Assembly (NCBI GenBank): GCA_035041965.1
Contig: JAPYMA010003059.1
Coordinates: 1 to 64,000 of the forward strand
Source: Anisakis pegreffii
Lineage: Eukaryota; Nematoda; Chromadorea; Rhabditida; Anisakidae
Direction of reading: 5' to 3'
DNA length: 64,000 nt
Below, piece after piece: positions 12,508 through 24,000 of this stretch (position 1 is its first letter; each line of letters opens with the position of its first letter). The position numbers were made by a program, and so were the translations under genes. The notes beneath the pieces were generated by a model. The model was not told the origin of the DNA. It was given only the letters and a program-made list of their open reading frames with translations, and did no database searches.

Positions 12508-12922
12508 ATATAACGCATAACTTGAAGAGGCGCTTCATTATGTCTTTTTATTTCAGCAAATAATTCGAGAGTAGCTGTTCGCTCTCCGATAAGTGAAAGT
12601 AATTCAAGCAGTATTCATTGTAATTGATGACAATTTATTCCTACTTTTCACCTTAAGTGCCCTGCTTTCTCTTCCATTCTTCAACCATTCGAGTGTTACA
12701 ATTTCTAAGAACGCAGAGTCGATCGGAATGTTGCGAGACTCCTGACAACTTTATGAGATGCATTCAGATGACGCTTCACTTAGTTAAACCAATAAATCTA
12801 TTCATTCACGAATCGAATCTTTCGAATGTACTAAAGGTTAATAAACGACAATAATGAACATGTTAATAAAAATTCAGCTGTCAATTAGTAAAATACAAAC
12901 ATATGTATGTTCGTAAAAAAAT

Positions 12923-12925
<3 letters not shown>

Positions 12926-12996
<71 letters not shown>
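12926..12996. repeat. (TA)n microsatellite
   Basis: TA dinucleotide run with two C interruptions, in the intergenic region downstream of the hAT-like element. Confidence 0.95.
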
Positions 12997-13367
12997 GAAT
13001 TAAAAATATTTATTCTTAATAGTGGTTCAATAAAAAATGAATGAAAAATACTTTTCTCAGTGTCTAGTCGTATTTTTTAATATACATCTTACTAAGATAT
13101 CCTTTTTCGCGTAAAAATCATCATCGATGATGGTATTGTGTTTTATCAATGAATTGCCCAGGAGGATCAGGGCTTATTCGCTTGTTTACGATGTAAATTG
13201 TGTGGATAAAAATTGATGCAATCGTTAGTGAACGAATAAGGATCGAAGATGACAGAATTTGACACAAACAGAAAGTTTTCATCAAATGATTCAACGCAGC
13301 AAAAAGTACGAAAAATTAGACGCAGAGAGATGAAGCTTTCACAGTGAATCTTCGCTCAATAATGTCA

Positions 13368-16300
13368 CTATGCAACTTTGAGTTTGTCGTGACATTTGTT
13401 TGTTTCACATTCAAAATGCTCACCACAATCACGTATTGCTAATGTACAAAAGCGATCTTCAACTTTAACACATAAACCATGCTCACACGTTTCACCCCAT
13501 TGACACACTTTTCGTGCACAATCTGAAAATTTTCAAAATTAGTTTCGTCTTTAGTCATCAATGATCATTTTTAAAGTAATGATTTTACTAGTTATGTTGT
13601 TGTATAAGTAAGTACGCTAATAAAATGAAACTTTCCAGTGAATGTAAGCTTGAAACGATTGCATTAAGCAGTGATTCAAGTACATAAACAATGGAAGTTA
13701 ACGAATTCATTCTATGTTGACGGTATTCGAAGGAATTAATTCTCATTGAAGAATTTTTTCTAATGATTGCAGTTAGGAACTACCTTCATCTTTCTTCGGA
13801 ATGCAATGAGAGTAATGTTTTAGAAATGACTATGATATGCTCACTAACATGGCAAGCTAGTTTACTAACATGAAAAAGGCTAGTTTTACTAACGTGAAAA
13901 GCCAGTTGTGAACGTGAAGAAGCAAAACATTCTTCGAAAGGAGAGTTCAAATTTTGGGGGGATACATCGTTATTCAACTTCTTAAAGTGAAAGTGTTCCT
14001 GATAAAAACTCAAAACTCTCATCGACAAGATCTTATAAGAGCAAAAACGATGAAAATTCTTGAACTCTTTATTACTGAATCATAGAAGTGAGCAATAACG
14101 CACTATTCCGCTAATCCGCTACTAGCGAAGTTACTATTTTCAGTAACGCGATAGCATGCTACTTTTTTCAAATAGCGGAAATTTGTAGCAATAACTTCCG
14201 CTACAAAAAATTTTTAACGGCATAAAGTAGCATAACTTAAGCTAAATTCACTGGTTAGCGTTTTTACGAGCTCTTCTTTTTGAGACTTTCGCTAACTTTC
14301 CGTCTGCAAGTGAATACCAAATCATAGCCTGGCTCAGGCTCGCAACATCAATGATATTGGTACACCACTTAGTTTCGAGCGAAACTTTCTTTCGCGAACG
14401 GGAGTCGAACCCGCGACGATTCTAACAGGGGTAGGAATTAGATTTCATTTGGTGGAATAGATCGAAATCTGCACTTCAATATTATTATATATTTGAAGCA
14501 ATTGTGAGGATACAAACGTGATGATGAATTCTTAAACTGGGGTTGATAATGACGGCTTGATCTCGGACGAATGAGGAGAGGATTAATTCATGGTGCTGGA
14601 TGTTGAGGGGTTATTAGGATTGTTCTTACCGATTCTAACCAATTTTGTTTGTTTTAGAGCTTGTAATTACTGTATTGTAACTAATAGTGCTATTTCATAC
14701 TATTAGATGAGCCCTCGTAAACTGTAATTAATAGTGTTATTTTGTGTATATGGTGATCTGTGAGAACTGATAGGTGTAACTTAAGTGATTGTTATTTGTG
14801 GATTCAATTATCTTAAACAATGTATGTGAATAATGATAATTGATTGGTGCAGTGCTCAAGGAGAATGTATGACGAAGACCATGAATGAATATGACATACA
14901 GTGGCAAATATAAAGTACACAGATCGAATTTAATGGAATTATTGAATTGAGTGAGCATAATTATTTCGGTTGGCGTGTAATTCATTATTCAAATCTACTG
15001 TGAGTAGCTGTTGAATGAAAGTTACTGGGACAAGTATGATAGTTTCGATAAATCTTCATTAAATACTACGAATGTTATTCTATTCACTACAAATTTTGTG
15101 GGATAAGTTTGATGAATTCTGGTTTTGAAGCAATTCAAAGTGATAATTTCGCTTCATTCCAGCCACCGATGTAATAATTATACTTACAATTAATAGTATT
15201 GAGAGTAAACCAACGAACCAGAATGATATTCAACTAGAGTCGCTTGATTTGTGCTGACGGTACATAGCTGATTGCGGTTTATTGAGTGGTGTTGTTTGTT
15301 TGACAATAGATCGCTGTCATAGGAGTGCGCTCGCCTTTTGAAGCGTGACTCGGATAGGTTGTCACCAGAGTGGAAATTATTTGGGTTAAGGGAGACCTGA
15401 ATGGGAGTACTGAGTTTAGTTTCGGTTGAAAGGGATTGTTTTTGATTATGGTAGCGACGGAATGACACAACGACTTATTGAGTTGTCTGGATTGTAGACA
15501 ATTGTTTGATGACACTTTGCAAGAACGTTTGGTATGGAACAAGTTCCAACTTAGCACATGCACCAATCTGAGGTTAGAACCATGAACTTGAATTTGATTG
15601 CTTGATTTGATTTTATTTGAATTTGCATCAAAACCAGCGACTTTTTTTGCATTGTACTTGTTTCTGACCTCAAACTTGGTTAATCAAACCATGTAATTTT
15701 ACATCATACAATCAACGTGAGTCGCGAGATATTTACGTAAACATATTGCAGATAATTTTACATAACATTATAAGAATTAACTAATCAAATTTCAAGATAC
15801 AAACAATTACGAAATGGAAACTGAGAAATGAAGTGGCTGCATAAATGTATAACAATAATCGCTCTGAAGGAGCGGAGTGATGTGTTGTAGACAAATGACT
15901 GAATGATGGCTTGATGAATTTGTTATTTTTGGTCTGATGTAACAAAGAGACGATTGTGTTGTAATAAGATTTGATTGTGAGATTATGAGAAATGATGTAA
16001 ATTCGATTTAGAAATTTGTTATGCAGATAATGCGAGTTGATATGCATATAGGTGTGTGTTGCGATTAGTATGCTTGCAATAAGTGTGCTTGGATCTGGAT
16101 TTGTTGTACTTATGTAGAATGATGTGTTTTGCTGAGGTTGTAACACGGAATTAATGAAGCACATGTGTCCTGATTTGTGATTCTGTGCAATGATAATCTT
16201 CGCGACCAATCAATAGTCGCGATAGAGCTAACGATGGGAGACAGTATGATGACTACTGGTTTAAAATGTTATGTGCGGTTTGTAGACGTGAAGAACTTAA

Positions 16301-18034
16301 CATGCTATATGAAAATGAAGCGTAGTGAATCTGGAGGACGGGATTCTGGAAATCCTTTTATAAGAATACGAAAGCGAATTAGTCCGAAGAGAACACCTGT
16401 TGAAGAACACCCCTGCTGAAATGTTCTAACTAACTAAATGAATCACCATCTTGGACGGTTTGTAAGAAAATCTCGGATTCACCACTTTTTCAGTAATAAT
16501 AGCGATAGCGAATTATTTTTAGCCGACCAAAAATATTTCTTCTTAGCGATTAGCTGAGACACTGTTTTCAGTAACGCGCCCGTCACTGTCAAATCATCTT
16601 AAAGGCGCATATCGGCTAACTATTAAAAATTCATACTCTGGAACATATCGGTAACATTTTAACAGGTTATTAGGGTTTCCAAGGTTTTTTTTTCAAACAT
16701 TCAATTGCAACTATAATCGTTAGATAAAGTAGTAGGAGAATTGAAAAAATTACAAGTGAAAAGTGATATGATGTGACAGTTAAATTCACCATTTCGTGTG
16801 CACCTTCCATCAACGCATTCGTACGGATGTGGGCACTGGCTATGACAAAGCATTCCTTGTAAATGTCGACATTCACCAAGTCGACAAGCATGATCAATTG
16901 GACATCGATTAATGCATGGGTCAAGAAGGCAGTGTCCTTGAATGCACACTGTATTTCCTTCGCATACGTCCTGTGTACAGTCACGTCCGATTACTGACAC
17001 ACACGCACCATTCATGCACACTGATCCTTGTTCGCAGAGCATATTTGTGCAACCTGAATGACATTTAATACTTCATGCAACACCATTGCTTGAATTCTCT
17101 TTCAAATTCCATCTTAATCAGTCCAGCATTTTTTGATTCAATTGAAGGGTACAGTAAATGTTATTAGATTAGCACTTCATCAGTTAAAAACTGAATTTGG
17201 CTGGCAAAAATAATGAAAAAATCTTACTCGGATCCGGAAAACATTTTCCTTGCTTACATGTCTCTCCAGGATCACAGATACACTGTAAATTAAGAGTAGT
17301 TGAAGTGCAACGATTAGCAATGCAATCCAAGTTCGGTCCACAGTCAAATGAAGAGAAGCAGAATGTACCAATCAGTTCAGCACATCTGCCATCTCGACAA
17401 ATTTCAGTTTGTTTGCATGACACGCCAATGCACCCTTCAAAGTATACGCATTTCTTTAAGATGTAATCCAACGTCGCTTTTCTATCATGAAATGAATGAT
17501 AAATTGAAATTGCAAACGTTGGAATGCAATAATCAATTACTATCTTCGACGCATCGTCCATTAACACATTTTCCTCTTTTACCACAATCTGAAATTATCG
17601 CTCCGGCAGTTGAATTTGCCACGAGCACATTTCGATTGCATGCAAGACCAACGACTGGATAGCAACGACCCTAAAATGATCCAATTATAGGAACTGCATG
17701 AACCTAGCGATTATCTCCGTTTTATCAATTTTATAGTTTTTGATCGTAGAGATGCTCACTTTCCGCATAATTTCTGTTGCACTTCAATGCAAAATGAATA
17801 ATAAATGAATGAACGTAATAACTATTAGCTATCACCCACTTGATGACAACGAGTCATGCTGGGACATTTGATCATATTGCAATCCAACGATGGCAGTTTC
17901 CCATCAGGTGATAAACACTTATTATCGGTACATTTATATTCCAACGGGCATTCAGAGTCACCGATAAAAATAGGACAACGCTCGCATGTTGCAACGAATA
18001 GGTAGTTGAGCAGAATGAATAAAATAAATTGCAT
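13368..18034 (-). CDS. Secreted cysteine-rich repeat protein, unknown function
   Basis: Five exons on the minus strand (18034-17840, 17670-17541, 17434-17228, 17053-16790, 13522-13368) join in frame to 316 aa ending in TAG. The protein begins with a signal peptide (MQFILFILLNYLFVA) and is then extremely rich in cysteine: 49 of 316 residues. The cysteines recur in units of roughly C-x3-5-C-x5-C-x3-5-C, often as C-x2-G-x-C, with no long non-cysteine segment and no membrane span. This resembles nematode EB-module-like or other disulfide-repeat secreted proteins, but I do not recognise a named family. The ATG at 18034 directly follows CTATTGCAG, an acceptor suited to spliced-leader trans-splicing or a 5' UTR intron; this favours it over the in-frame ATG at 18052. 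Intron 4 is 3.3 kb, far longer than the others. It could act in the cuticle, outside cells or in secretions. Confidence 0.83.
14090..14275. repeat. Decayed repeat with AGTAACGCG and GTAGCGGAA motifs
   Basis: Lies in intron 4 of the cysteine-rich gene. It contains many short mirrored pieces, such as TTCCGCTA and TAGCGGAA, and TTTTCAGTAACGCG, which recurs in the same intron at about 16565-16578. Such AGTAACGCGTTACT-like sequence is typical of old hAT-type or MITE ends. Boundaries are not sharp. Confidence 0.4.
14385..14425 (-). repeat. tRNA T-arm-like (B-box) fragment
   Basis: On the minus strand this reads GTCGCGGGTTCGACTCCCG followed by TTCGCGA, which matches a tRNA T-stem/loop and a Pol III B box. 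I cannot fold a matching acceptor 5' half, D arm or anticodon arm upstream, so it is not a working tRNA. It may be the relic of a tRNA-derived SINE or a tRNA pseudogene within the intron. Confidence 0.45.
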
Positions 18035-21000
18035 CTGCAATAGATAAATCAAAAAGTTATAATGGTCAATTACACCAGACTGTAATCACAACAAAAAATG
18101 TTGCTGCATTCAGCGTTTAAAAAATACATTTGATGCTATTACTGAGGCTTATCGGCCATCAAAAACACTCGTAATAATTACATAATTTGGTAAATTAAGG
18201 ACAACAATCTGGGTTCACTTGAACAATATCTTGGAAATTTGATAGAATGATGACGATGAACGCATGCAGTCTCAAAAACGATTAATACGAACGAATAATG
18301 AAGTTCAAAAATGCGAGTCAGTTAAAGTTCGTTGCAGAGTAGGTTGTATTTAACGTTTGCTGGATATTCGAATTGGTGAGACGAAATGAGGATGGAATCA
18401 TCATTAGATCGATGGCCCACTTTCACGTTTTGATGGACACTTTCTGTTTCATATTTTCTCAAAGATATTCAGATAAAATGATCAAATCTATTTAAAGAGT
18501 CAGTTTGGAAAATTTATATAATCTATGGAGGTAAAAAATTGCTTTCAATGTAAATTGCAAGAATTCATTCATTGACTAAGCCATCACACCGGTGAACCTC
18601 ATCTTCAGTGAATATGATGCCTAGAAACATTGGTGGGCATTTTTTTTTGAAGCGCTGCTCACTTACTCTTGATAAATCGAGCAAAAGTTTTTGTTCGGCT
18701 CATGCTCATTACTCACGACAGAAGTGTGATTGCGCTTACTCACTACACATGCTCACAATTTGCTCATGTGCTCGTCAGCTCCACCCTACTGCTCCGGAAT
18801 AATATGTCTACATACATTAGGAGAATGATGTTCAGAAATCCGCCCACTCCCGACTGTTCAACGCTGTGCAATCTCTTTTTTTTTGCAAAGACAATGGGAT
18901 TTATTAATTAATTGATGCCTTTCATGCGTTTCATGTGACCTCACATTTCGTAAAACATTATGCGTCACTTGAACACTCATCATGTTCAAATGAATGAACA
19001 AAGTGGCGATGTTTAAGTGTTCCAAAACTAGATCAGTGACTTTCTAATCAAGAAATAAGTACTGAAATTCATCAGATTTTTGTCGACATGTGAATCATTT
19101 GCTTCCTTGGTATGATCAGTCTGTTGAGTGTTTTGCCTTCAGCTGTTAAAGGAGAATCAAAGGAATACGCATGTTAACGAGTTCCACAAATGAACATGAT
19201 CCTCTTGATGAGTGTCTTAAAAATGGATGGCATTCTCCGCATCGCCTGCACTGCAAACTGTAAGTAAATATCGTTTTGTAGCAACAATGCCTTTCTATCT
19301 TTCACGGATTTCAGTATATGCTTCATTGCATCAATCAACAGCGATGTTTAGATTTTTGACTTCGCCACTTGGTCAAAAAAATAGTTCAGCTACAGGAGGG
19401 AACAAGGCCATTTCACGCGAAACGCCAGAACGCCCTTAACACGATAATAATCTATGCTGCAAATGCTGTCGTGAAAATGCTATAATCTTATTTAATGATA
19501 ATAATGCCTTAGTGGAAGTGCTTTTCAAGTATTGCGATTAATTCTATTCGTGTGTGGTCTACCTTTCACATAGGAAGTTCACAGTGTATCGCAAAAATTA
19601 ATCCTTATATCTGTGCCTGGTGATATGGGACTCACGGGCATACAAGTGAAATGTGAGCATGAGCAGTGAGTGAACCGCTGCAAATTCGCTCAAGCTTTAA
19701 GCAGCTATTGGATAAGGCTGGGTGAGCTTGTGAGCAGTGGGCGAGCAACCGCAAAAACCCTTTTGTTGTGAACAGCTCCGCTCACTGCCCACTAACTGTG
19801 AGCATTGAGCAGCGCAAAAAATTCCGTTCAACTTGTGATCGGTGTACGAACAGTTGCAAATGCGATTTGGTTGTGAGCAACGAGTAAGCAAACTCATGAG
19901 CATCAAGCATGGGTAGCTCAAATATTTCATAGGCACTGAGTTAGCAACACATTTTATTCAAAAAATCTCCAAATGTTATATCATTCTCACACGGCTTTTT
20001 CGCACCGAGTGATATTGATCCGTATGAAGCGAGTTTGAGTGCATATACCTTGAACCAATCTCAACGGTTTAGTGCAGAAACGTATGTTATTCCCACAATT
20101 TACTATTGAAAGCGTATGCGAACTTTTCCAACAAGATAGGTAGTAATATGAATTCTTCGGGAAAAGATATTCAAGTTGAATTGCAAGCACAGTTTAAAAA
20201 ATGAATCAAAAGGCCTTAGTAGAGAAATTTTTCAGAGAGTAATGTTCGAGGAAAGCGGATATTATCTGTTTGAGTTCGCTGTCAGGTATGAGCCACTGAT
20301 TGTGACTTTTTGAATTGTTCTCGAGTATTACGTACAGTATTAGTGTTGGTACAATACCATTGGTACAATCAGTCAAGTTCGGTTAAGCTGTATGAACCAA
20401 ATTTGAGAAGTTGCAATTGTTTCTCATCATTCAGGTGAGCTGATAAGATGGAAACACGCAACAAATAACGCTCGACCATTCAAAACTCTTCGTGTGATAG
20501 ATGGAATGTGCATAAGCTAACTGAGTATTCGCTGAATTCTTCACTCTAAAACGTTTCGCAGTAGTTATGGTAAACGACTGAAAAATTGATTCGATTGGAA
20601 TCCATTTTCGCTGACGAAACGTTTCTTATCAACCGTCATTATTTCATATTGTTGTGTGAGAAAGGCGCGAAGATATCTAACGGTGATGACTCGGTGACCA
20701 TATCTTGCCCGATTTGTCGATTACTAGGCGATTTTGATGACTTTTTCATCAGCTATTTAGCATAAGACGTGATCACGTTAGTGCAAGCAATTATCATCAT
20801 TATTTTGATGTGTAGCTTGTTCAGCTGAACATGCTTTTTTTTCACTTTGCCAGATAAACACGCCGTTCAAATCTGATATTTTCATTCAATCGAAACCACA
20901 AATTTATTCAAAAAATATTTTTATGTAATTGACTTGATTAATGCACAAAACGATCAGGATTGTTTAATGTGATATATGCCATTGTTTTCAAGTGGATGTT

Positions 21001-21093
21001 CAAATAAAGTAATGATTTTAATAGAGAGAGGAGGAAAGGTCAATGCTAGAAGATAGGGTTAGAGAAAAAAGGGTTAACGCTAGCGATAATATA
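18035..21093. other. Intergenic region between the cysteine-rich gene and the phosphodiesterase gene
   Basis: Both neighbours lie on the minus strand; this region is upstream of the cysteine-rich gene and downstream of the phosphodiesterase stop. It contains the GCTCA/TGAGC motif clusters described separately. The open frames seen here, for example 19227-19439 and 19987-20190, show no domain or splice pattern that I recognise. Confidence 0.6.
18650..19925. repeat. Inverted clusters of GCTCA / TGAGC motifs
   Basis: About 18655-18800 is dense in GCTCAC, GCTCAT and CTCACTAC on the plus strand. About 19655-19920 is dense in the reverse complement (GTGAGC, TGAGCAGTGAG, GAGCAAC). Both clusters contain TTTTTTxGCGCTGCTCA when read in matching orientation. 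The pair may be the degenerate ends of one element or an expanded low-complexity repeat. Confidence 0.45.
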
Positions 21094-24000
21094 TTAGCTA
21101 GTTGTTGCTGCAGCTTCATCTTCATCAATATCCTTCTGCTCCCCATCAGTCTCTTGTTTCTCCTCAGCAGTATGCTTTTGCTCTTCTGCGAGCTCTTCCC
21201 ACTTCTTGGCGTTGTACCTAAAATTGATTGATTGTTCAATTGAATTTATATTCTACAACTTTTCAAAGTTTCAGAATTTGATATAAATATAATGATTGTG
21301 GAGTTGTTTATTTCTAAACTATTCTGAACCATCTGAGAGCAGCAACTGCGATTGAGATATTCTTATATCGTTTACTTGCATCTCTCCTTGAGTTGCTCCG
21401 TTTCTGGTATAATGCACGACAGCAAATCGTAACACGGCATACAAATTCCATTCATGAACCCCACTTGCATCTGCGGCAGTTCATGAGCTTTTTGTCGATC
21501 CATCATCGCGATCGGCTCTCTGCCATTCATTCGTTCTGCATCGCCCTGAATCAAACTGCCAACCAAATTAGCAATTAACCATTCCGAATCAAGTTTATGA
21601 TTTGATTACTGTGACGAGAACAGTCATATTCAGGCAACAAAAATAAAAGCTTCAACGACCTGTTCATAAAATTCCTCAAATATCACTTTAACTGTTTCGG
21701 TTTGAACTGCCCATGGTTTTGCAGAAGCGATCAAATCACATCCTGTCATCAGCACTGCCTGCGTTAAAGCCCTGAAATTTCAATTGATCTGCAAAAATAT
21801 AATTGAATTTTTCGATCCTCTAGTCGATGAATTTCGTAAAATAAAGTCTTGCAATAATTCATCAGCATTTCTTTAATCGCAGACTAAATTAAGATGAAGT
21901 GCTAATTGTAGGTTGAAGAGGTAAAATGATTTTACCTGTGTTCGTTATCATTCCAATCGAGTGTGTTTTCATTGACAATTTTCAAGAGTCTTGCCTTGTT
22001 TGGGAAGAAGAGCGCTAAATCAGTGGCAAGAATACAGTGTTTTATGAGACTCAGTGTTCGCTTATATTCTTCTGATGAAAGCGATTTGAGAATATTGTGA
22101 CCGTCCTTTAATTGCACCAATGAATACGTATTCATATTCGAATTGAAATATAAATTTATATTAGCAGTCACTATTTGATGAAATTCAATCGGTTGAAAAT
22201 GCAAGATATTTGCTCGGATTTATACAGTGATGTCTCTATACCACCTTTTTGAAAACTGTTCTGTTCTATTCTTTTGGACTCAAAAACGACTCTATTTTAT
22301 TCTATTCTGTGCGTTCGTCGTTTGGGAACTGTTCTATTCTATTCTATCTGCTTGAATTGTACTATACTGTACTAAACTTTTCTATTCTGTTCCCTCGGTC
22401 AAAAAGGTGACACGATAAAACTTGTGATAATTAGGGTTTGAAACGTGGTTTTTTGGCGTTTTCAGTACAAAATGGAGATTATTTCGGGTGGGAGAAGATC
22501 GTCCACGCAGGCAGTTGACAGCTTTTGACCGTAATGATTGCAGGAAAACAGAGGGTTTCGGGCTCTGGTAACCATCATTCATTGACGATCAGAGGATTCC
22601 CGTTTCATACAGAAATAGAATAGTTTGACTGGAATAGAGATATCACTAGTATCATAACATTTAACGCAACATTCAAGAAACTATCATCCCTTTTAAATAT
22701 GTAATGAAATGCTTGTAATAATAGTAAAAAACTACTGCGACGAAACAATGAAATAACTAATGCACAGACCTGTTGTAGAATAGTTACAGTTTGATTGAAA
22801 TGATGGTGCTCCATAACTGATGTCGAATAAACTGCAGCCAAGGGTGTGCTCATTGTTTTCATATAAGCATTATTTTTACCACGGTGATCTAAGTCATGAC
22901 AAATGCATGCAACGTATAACGCTAATGCCTGAAGCGAATAAGTAAATCATGTGGACTGTGAACTGCAATAAGGATTGCTTCGTCTCGACTTACAATCAAA
23001 TACCCGCTTCTCAGTGTCATTTGTTCATAATACTTGTAGCCGATGCAACTAATGTGATGAGCATGTCAAACGAACAATACTGTGTCTATTATACCACATC
23101 GAAAATTACTCACAACGAATTGGACGTCAAAATTACTCACAACATCAATTACAACGAATTGGAGTAAGATTGATAGTGCGAATAAATTTACGGTTACCGA
23201 AAGCTCATAACAAAAAATAACCTCTTTAGGAGTAAAGATCGATGTTGTTTTAAGAAGAACAAACATCGCATGTGCTACCGACCAACCATGTGCCCAATTA
23301 TGATACGCAACACGACGATAATTTTTGCGAACTGTTAAAATAAAGCGCACAAGATCATCGTAATCATAACGACTGAAACAGCGTTTTCCATTCATCTTAT
23401 TAACAAATGAGATTTTCATTAAATAAATCATGATTCATTCCATTTTTCATATGTATCCACCGATAACGAATCGCAATCAAATTGATTATCTAAAAACTTC
23501 ACTCGTCTTAATCTGTCTTATCCGTGAATTACTAAATGGAATGAAGTAAATTCATAACTTACATAACGCCTTGAAACAGTGATTTGAACATATAAACTGC
23601 GTACAACGGTTTCTCCAGTTCCGAAAGTTTCATGCCATTGAAGTCAAACCTAAAATAGTATTGAGTCTATGAATATCTCACATAAGAGCATTAAATGTTT
23701 CGTATTGATGGTCTCGGACAGCCCAAGATTGTCAAAGGTCTCATTCAAGCGACTCATTCAGATCTTAGTCACCTCAGCATCACATGATTTCAAAAGAACT
23801 CTTCTTTGTCGAAATAGCAATTGTGCTTTTCCTTTTGACACTTGTTCGCTGAAATGCAGGCTCAGAACCAGGAATGGTTTTTGATGACTGAGTAACACAT
23901 TTTGGAACCTCCTTCATCAATTGCGGAAGAACATCGGAGAAAAACGCAAATTTCGTTGTCGAACATTGACGTAGCCAAAAAGAGATTACATATTGTTGGG

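Larger units (their letters stand above)
11380..13367. other. Intergenic region between convergent genes
   Basis: This stretch separates the stop of the CUB gene (+) from the stop of the cysteine-rich gene (-), so the two genes converge. It holds a hAT-like element (11824-12507) and a TA microsatellite (12926-12996). A 65-codon frame at 12657-12854 has no recognisable features. I see no further gene. Confidence 0.7.

Noticed and set aside
14340..14480. A tRNA gene
   Set aside because: Only the T-arm and part of the acceptor are present. No D arm, anticodon arm or matching 5' acceptor strand could be folded.
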